This document shows positions 14,257-16,608 of a stretch of DNA of 16,608 bases, in pieces. Position 1 is the stretch's first letter, and every line of letters begins with the position of its first letter. The notes beneath the pieces were generated by a model that ran no database searches, was not told where the DNA came from, and saw nothing but the letters and a program-made list of their open reading frames with translations. The position numbers were made by a program, and so were the translations under genes. Origin of the DNA: CAYMKE01 sp964390955 (GTDB lineage Bacteria; Bacteroidota; Bacteroidia; Bacteroidales; JBBRXJ01); contig CAYMKE010000043.1 in assembly GCA_964390955.1 (NCBI GenBank), positions 1 to 16,608 of the forward strand, in the 5' to 3' direction.

Positions 14257-14928
14257 ATGAATTTTAAGAATGTGATTTCAGGAATTATTTTTTTTATTTG
14301 TGGACACTTGGTTGTGTTGCCTCAAGCGCCTATCGAAAAATCAGGTGATACTATTTTAGCAGCAAATTCAATCAACAATATTCTTTATGTAGGAATTGAT
14401 AATGTAATTGAATTAAATAATGTCGGGCCTGCTGATCAAATGCTCATGACAACTGACAATGGTAATATTTACAAAGAAGGCAATACATTTACATGCATCC
14501 CTAAAAAAAAGGGGGCATCGAAATTACAATTATACAAAGCCAATGAACAGGACACTGTATTGGTAAAAGAAGAAAAATTTCCGACATTATATCTGCAAGA
14601 CCCTATTGTTACCTTAGATACAGTAAAAACCAGGGGAATGAATGAAGTATCAAAACAATTCATGTTACAATGCGACAGTGTAGGCATTTATATTACCGAT
14701 GATATTATTGACATTGATAGTTGGTATACTGTTACAGGGTTTACGTTCGGCTATATTTATGGTAGCCACTTTATATCAACTTATAACAGGGGAAAACAAA
14801 TCAATGATAAAGTAAAAGGATATATAAAAAATATGCCACCTGGACATGAACTTACCATCCGGGTAGAATTAATAACTGAATGGGAATTATCAATAAAAGG
14901 CCCGGTGTTCAGGGCAACGATATACTAA
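14257..14928 (+). CDS. Exported stand-alone GldM C-terminal-domain-like protein
   Basis: The 223-residue product has an N-terminal signal peptide or hydrophobic anchor (about 5-23, likely cleavage after LPQA). The mature part resembles the two last periplasmic domains of GldM, a core type IX secretion/gliding motor protein. NILYVGIDNVIEL (41-53) matches the GldM 'YVGVDNPI' strand. A short Ig-like domain with GNIYKEGNTFTCIPKKKG (69-86) follows. LYLQDPIVTLD (111-121) corresponds to the 'LPDPVA' entry to the second domain, which contains VTGFTFGY (159-166) and GKQINDKVKGYIKNMPPGHELTI in pieces (179-201). The N-terminal membrane helix and coiled domains of GldM are absent, and no gldKLN genes are adjacent. 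It therefore probably is not the motor subunit itself but a paralogue or partner in the periplasm. Similar small proteins have been seen in Bacteroidota but have no assigned role that I know of. Confidence 0.78.
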   Translation: MNFKNVISGIIFFICGHLVVLPQAPIEKSGDTILAANSINNILYVGIDNVIELNNVGPADQMLMTTDNGNIYKEGNTFTCIPKKKGASKLQLYKANEQDTVLVKEEKFPTLYLQDPIVTLDTVKTRGMNEVSKQFMLQCDSVGIYITDDIIDIDSWYTVTGFTFGYIYGSHFISTYNRGKQINDKVKGYIKNMPPGHELTIRVELITEWELSIKGPVFRATIY

Positions 14929-14958
14929 CTGTTGATGGGTTTGAGTAACTGAAGATAT

Positions 14959-15363
14959 CTAAAAATACTTTTCCAGTATATCTAAAAAGTAAGCAGGAGC
15001 TTTAACCGGCTTGTTTTTGTTTTGATCAATAAATGCGAGTGTTGTATTTCCTTTATTAGTCAATTGATTGGATGAATTATAAATCTCGTATTCAAAATTA
15101 ATTTTCACTCCGGGCATTTCAGGAATGGATGTAAACACGGTTATCAAGTCATCATAATAAACAGGTGCAATATATTGAATATTCAGTGAAACCACCGGCA
15201 ATATAATTCCCTTTTTTTCCATTTCACTATAGGATATACCAGCCTCTCTTAATAATTCTGTTCTGCCGGCCTCATAATAAAGGGGGTATGATCCATAATA
15301 TACTACCCCCATCTTGTCTGTATCGCCATAGCGTACCCTTATCTTAAAAGATGATTTTAGCAT
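14959..15363 (-). CDS. YbgC/4-hydroxybenzoyl-CoA-type acyl-CoA thioesterase
   Basis: The 134-residue single hotdog-domain protein has the family signature RYGDTDKMGVVYYGSYPLYY at 11-30, with catalytic Asp16, followed by EAGRTELLR (31-39). The usual His after VVY is Tyr (Tyr23), a change I believe is frequent in Bacteroidota members. The enzyme should hydrolyse short-chain or aromatic acyl-CoA thioesters in the cytoplasm; the substrate is unknown. Length is standard for the family (about 130-140). Its start codon lies 2 bp after the stop of the SDR gene, so the two are co-transcribed. No tol-pal genes, the common partners of ybgC in proteobacteria, are nearby. Confidence 0.92.
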   Translation of the reverse strand: MLKSSFKIRVRYGDTDKMGVVYYGSYPLYYEAGRTELLREAGISYSEMEKKGIILPVVSLNIQYIAPVYYDDLITVFTSIPEMPGVKINFEYEIYNSSNQLTNKGNTTLAFIDQNKNKPVKAPAYFLDILEKYF

Positions 15364-15365
15364 GT

Positions 15366-16172
15366 TTATTTTAATGGAGAATTGGGTTCTTTTGCCATTG
15401 TATTGTATGTGATCTTATCAAGCAACCCCGGAGCTACCCATTTTAAAAAGACCATAAACTTCCCTTTAAATGTAAGGAAAATGGTGCGTTTACGCTTTAC
15501 AATTCCTTTATATATTTGATTTGCTACTTCTTCTGCCGGCATTAATAAACTTTCATCTTTTGGGGTTTCTTTTTGTTCTTCCCCGGAAGCAGTAAGAGCT
15601 CTTTTTCTGATTTCAGAAGCAGTGAAATCAGGGGCTGCGATCATTACATGCAATCCTTTTTTAAAATTTTCTACCCGGATTGTCTCCAGAAATCCCTGCA
15701 TAGCGAACTTAGAAGCAGAATACCCGGTGCGTCCCGGCAGTCCTTTAAATCCGGCCAAAGAGCTGACACCAACTACGGATCCTTTTGTCTTAATAAGGTA
15801 AGGAAGTGCATATTTTGTGCAAAAAACGCATCCCCAGTAATTCACATCCATTAACCTGCTTAACACGTTTAGGTCTGTTTCTTCAAACGTTGCACGCATA
15901 GATATGCCTGCATTATTCACTAATACATCTATTTGTCCGAAATGCTGAATTGTTTTTTCAATCAATTCCCTGCAATCGTTTTCTAAAGATACATCAGTGG
16001 GAATGCATAACACATCACGGCTTTTCGCTTTTAATGATTGTTCGATCTCTGATAATTTATCTTTATTTCTTGCAGCCAGTACGACCTTCGAACCTTTTTG
16101 AGCAAACAGTTTGGCACAGGCAAGCCCTATACCTGATGAAGCGCCTGTAATTATGATGACTTTGTCCTTCAT
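15366..16172 (-). CDS. Short-chain dehydrogenase/reductase (classical SDR, DHRS7-like)
   Basis: The 268-residue enzyme has all classical SDR motifs: cofactor loop TGASSGIG (9-16), NNAG (86-89), Asn111, and the catalytic Ser138, Tyr151 and Lys155 (YSASK). An Arg after the second strand (AARN, Arg35) suggests NADPH preference. The C-terminal extension, VKRKRTIFLTFKGKFMVF followed by a short hydrophobic stretch, resembles the DHRS7-type subgroup, which reduces lipophilic carbonyls; membrane association is possible. The true substrate cannot be read from sequence. It is the promoter-proximal gene of a two-gene unit with the thioesterase, which suggests a joint role in acyl or ketone metabolism. 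The start at 16172 gives the normal N-terminus (MKDKVIIITGASSG). Confidence 0.93.
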   Translation of the reverse strand: MKDKVIIITGASSGIGLACAKLFAQKGSKVVLAARNKDKLSEIEQSLKAKSRDVLCIPTDVSLENDCRELIEKTIQHFGQIDVLVNNAGISMRATFEETDLNVLSRLMDVNYWGCVFCTKYALPYLIKTKGSVVGVSSLAGFKGLPGRTGYSASKFAMQGFLETIRVENFKKGLHVMIAAPDFTASEIRKRALTASGEEQKETPKDESLLMPAEEVANQIYKGIVKRKRTIFLTFKGKFMVFLKWVAPGLLDKITYNTMAKEPNSPLK

Positions 16173-16341
16173 GAATAAACCCGTTCTTCTTATTTAAAAA
16201 TGTAAAAATATTAAATTCTATAATTATTAAAAAGAATTATGAAAAAGAATGCTGTATGAATCTTTAAAGGGGACTTTTATAAATTAAAATTATTGATTTT
16301 TAAAAAATGAATTTTATATATTTATTTTTGAAAAATATTTA

Positions 16342-16349
16342 TATATTTG
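16342..16349 (+). promoter_or_regulatory. Candidate -7 element (TATATTTG) near the window end
   Basis: TATATTTG fits TAnnTTTG on the plus strand, 26 bp before the ATG at 16375. TTTG occurs upstream (16327-16330), but with only 11 bp spacing. It may serve a gene leaving the window. Confidence 0.3.
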
Positions 16350-16453
16350 AAAACAAATCAATATTATAATTGTTATGATGAACATGAATACAATCTGTCA
16401 AAACAATATATTTACAATCCCAACCGGATATATACAAAAATGCTATATATTCG

Positions 16454-16486
16454 TTTACCCCGTTGAATATTATTCTACGGGGTAAA
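16454..16486. repeat. Perfect 10-bp hairpin TTTACCCCGT/ACGGGGTAAA
   Basis: A perfect 10-bp stem with a 13-nt loop lies in the 436-bp terminal spacer (16173-16608). No T-tract follows on the + strand. It overlaps the end of a 36-codon frame (16375-16485) that I do not call as a gene. It may be a terminator, an RNA structural element or a dispersed palindrome. The region 16173-16340 shows nothing else. Confidence 0.6.
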
Positions 16487-16503
16487 ATCAGCAATTTACA
16501 GAT

Positions 16504-16608
16504 ATGCATCACTGTTTATATAATAGTCATAAACAAAATGTTTTTGTAGGCATGTTGGCATTCGTTGTGGGAAACCCAGAAACATTGTCAGAATATAAAG
16601 AATTTTGT
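16504..16608 (+). CDS. Possible partial gene running off the window end
   Basis: From ATG at 16504 the frame stays open for 35 codons to the window edge. It reads MHHCLYNSHKQNVFVGM, then a short hydrophobic stretch and NPETLSEYKEFC. I do not recognise a family. An upstream in-frame TAA (16483) limits its start. Thirty-five codons in AT-rich DNA is weak evidence, so the gene is tentative. Confidence 0.3.
   Translation, partial: MHHCLYNSHKQNVFVGMLAFVVGNPETLSEYKEFC

Noticed and set aside
16375..16485. 36-codon frame starting MMNMNTICQNN
   Set aside because: It is short and unrecognisable, and its end lies inside a perfect hairpin. It was noted only as part of the edge region.

Overview
The window looks like a chromosomal segment of a Bacteroidota bacterium; I cannot place it below phylum. 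The evidence is AT-rich DNA, start codons without Shine-Dalgarno sequences, several TAnnTTTG-type -7 elements, many lipoproteins, Bacteroidota-typical families (DUF6340, a fused OtsA-OtsB, a beta-helix lipoprotein with Asp-rich loops) and traces of the type IX secretion system (a GldM-C-like protein and a decayed sorting tail). There are no rRNA or tRNA genes, CRISPR arrays, intact transposons or phage genes.

Layout. 1-189: a short stretch with an imperfect inverted repeat. 190-2611 (+): a CapA-family lipoprotein, a phosphoribosyltransferase and the decayed 3' half of an alpha/beta-hydrolase that is normally fused to or adjacent to such a phosphoribosyltransferase. 2756-4969 (+): a fused trehalose-6-phosphate synthase/phosphatase whose phosphatase half has altered catalytic motifs. 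4970-5322: a non-coding spacer with 8-bp and 9-bp tandem repeats. 5323-6537 (+): a DUF763 protein with a helix-hairpin-helix and a C-terminal clamp-binding-like peptide. 6665-9182 (-): DUF2267, a small lipoprotein and a DUF58 membrane protein. 9183-9552: a spacer holding a DUF302 gene remnant and a strong bidirectional terminator. 9553-10668 (-): a beta-helix lipoprotein, divergent from a DUF6340 lipoprotein (10920-11975, +). 11976-12216: a spacer with what appears to be the stub of a type IX-secreted protein gene. 12217-14093 (-): a two-gene unit, metA then a D-2-hydroxyacid dehydrogenase. 14257-14928 (+): an exported stand-alone GldM-C-like protein. 14959-16172 (-): a two-gene unit, an SDR oxidoreductase then a YbgC-type thioesterase. 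16173-16608: mostly non-coding, with a hairpin and perhaps the start of a gene leaving the window.

Function. The first half resembles the loose gene set (phosphoribosyltransferase/hydrolase, DUF302, DUF2267, trehalose synthesis) that often travels together in stress-related accessory regions. Here it is partly eroded, with two or three gene remnants inside about 10 kb. The second half is ordinary metabolism: O-acetylhomoserine formation for methionine, acyl-thioester hydrolysis and a short-chain reductase. I see no clearly new multi-gene system. The most interesting items are the DUF763 protein (a likely DNA-transaction role), the probable pseudo-phosphatase half of the trehalose enzyme, the stand-alone GldM-C-like protein and the cluster of decayed genes.
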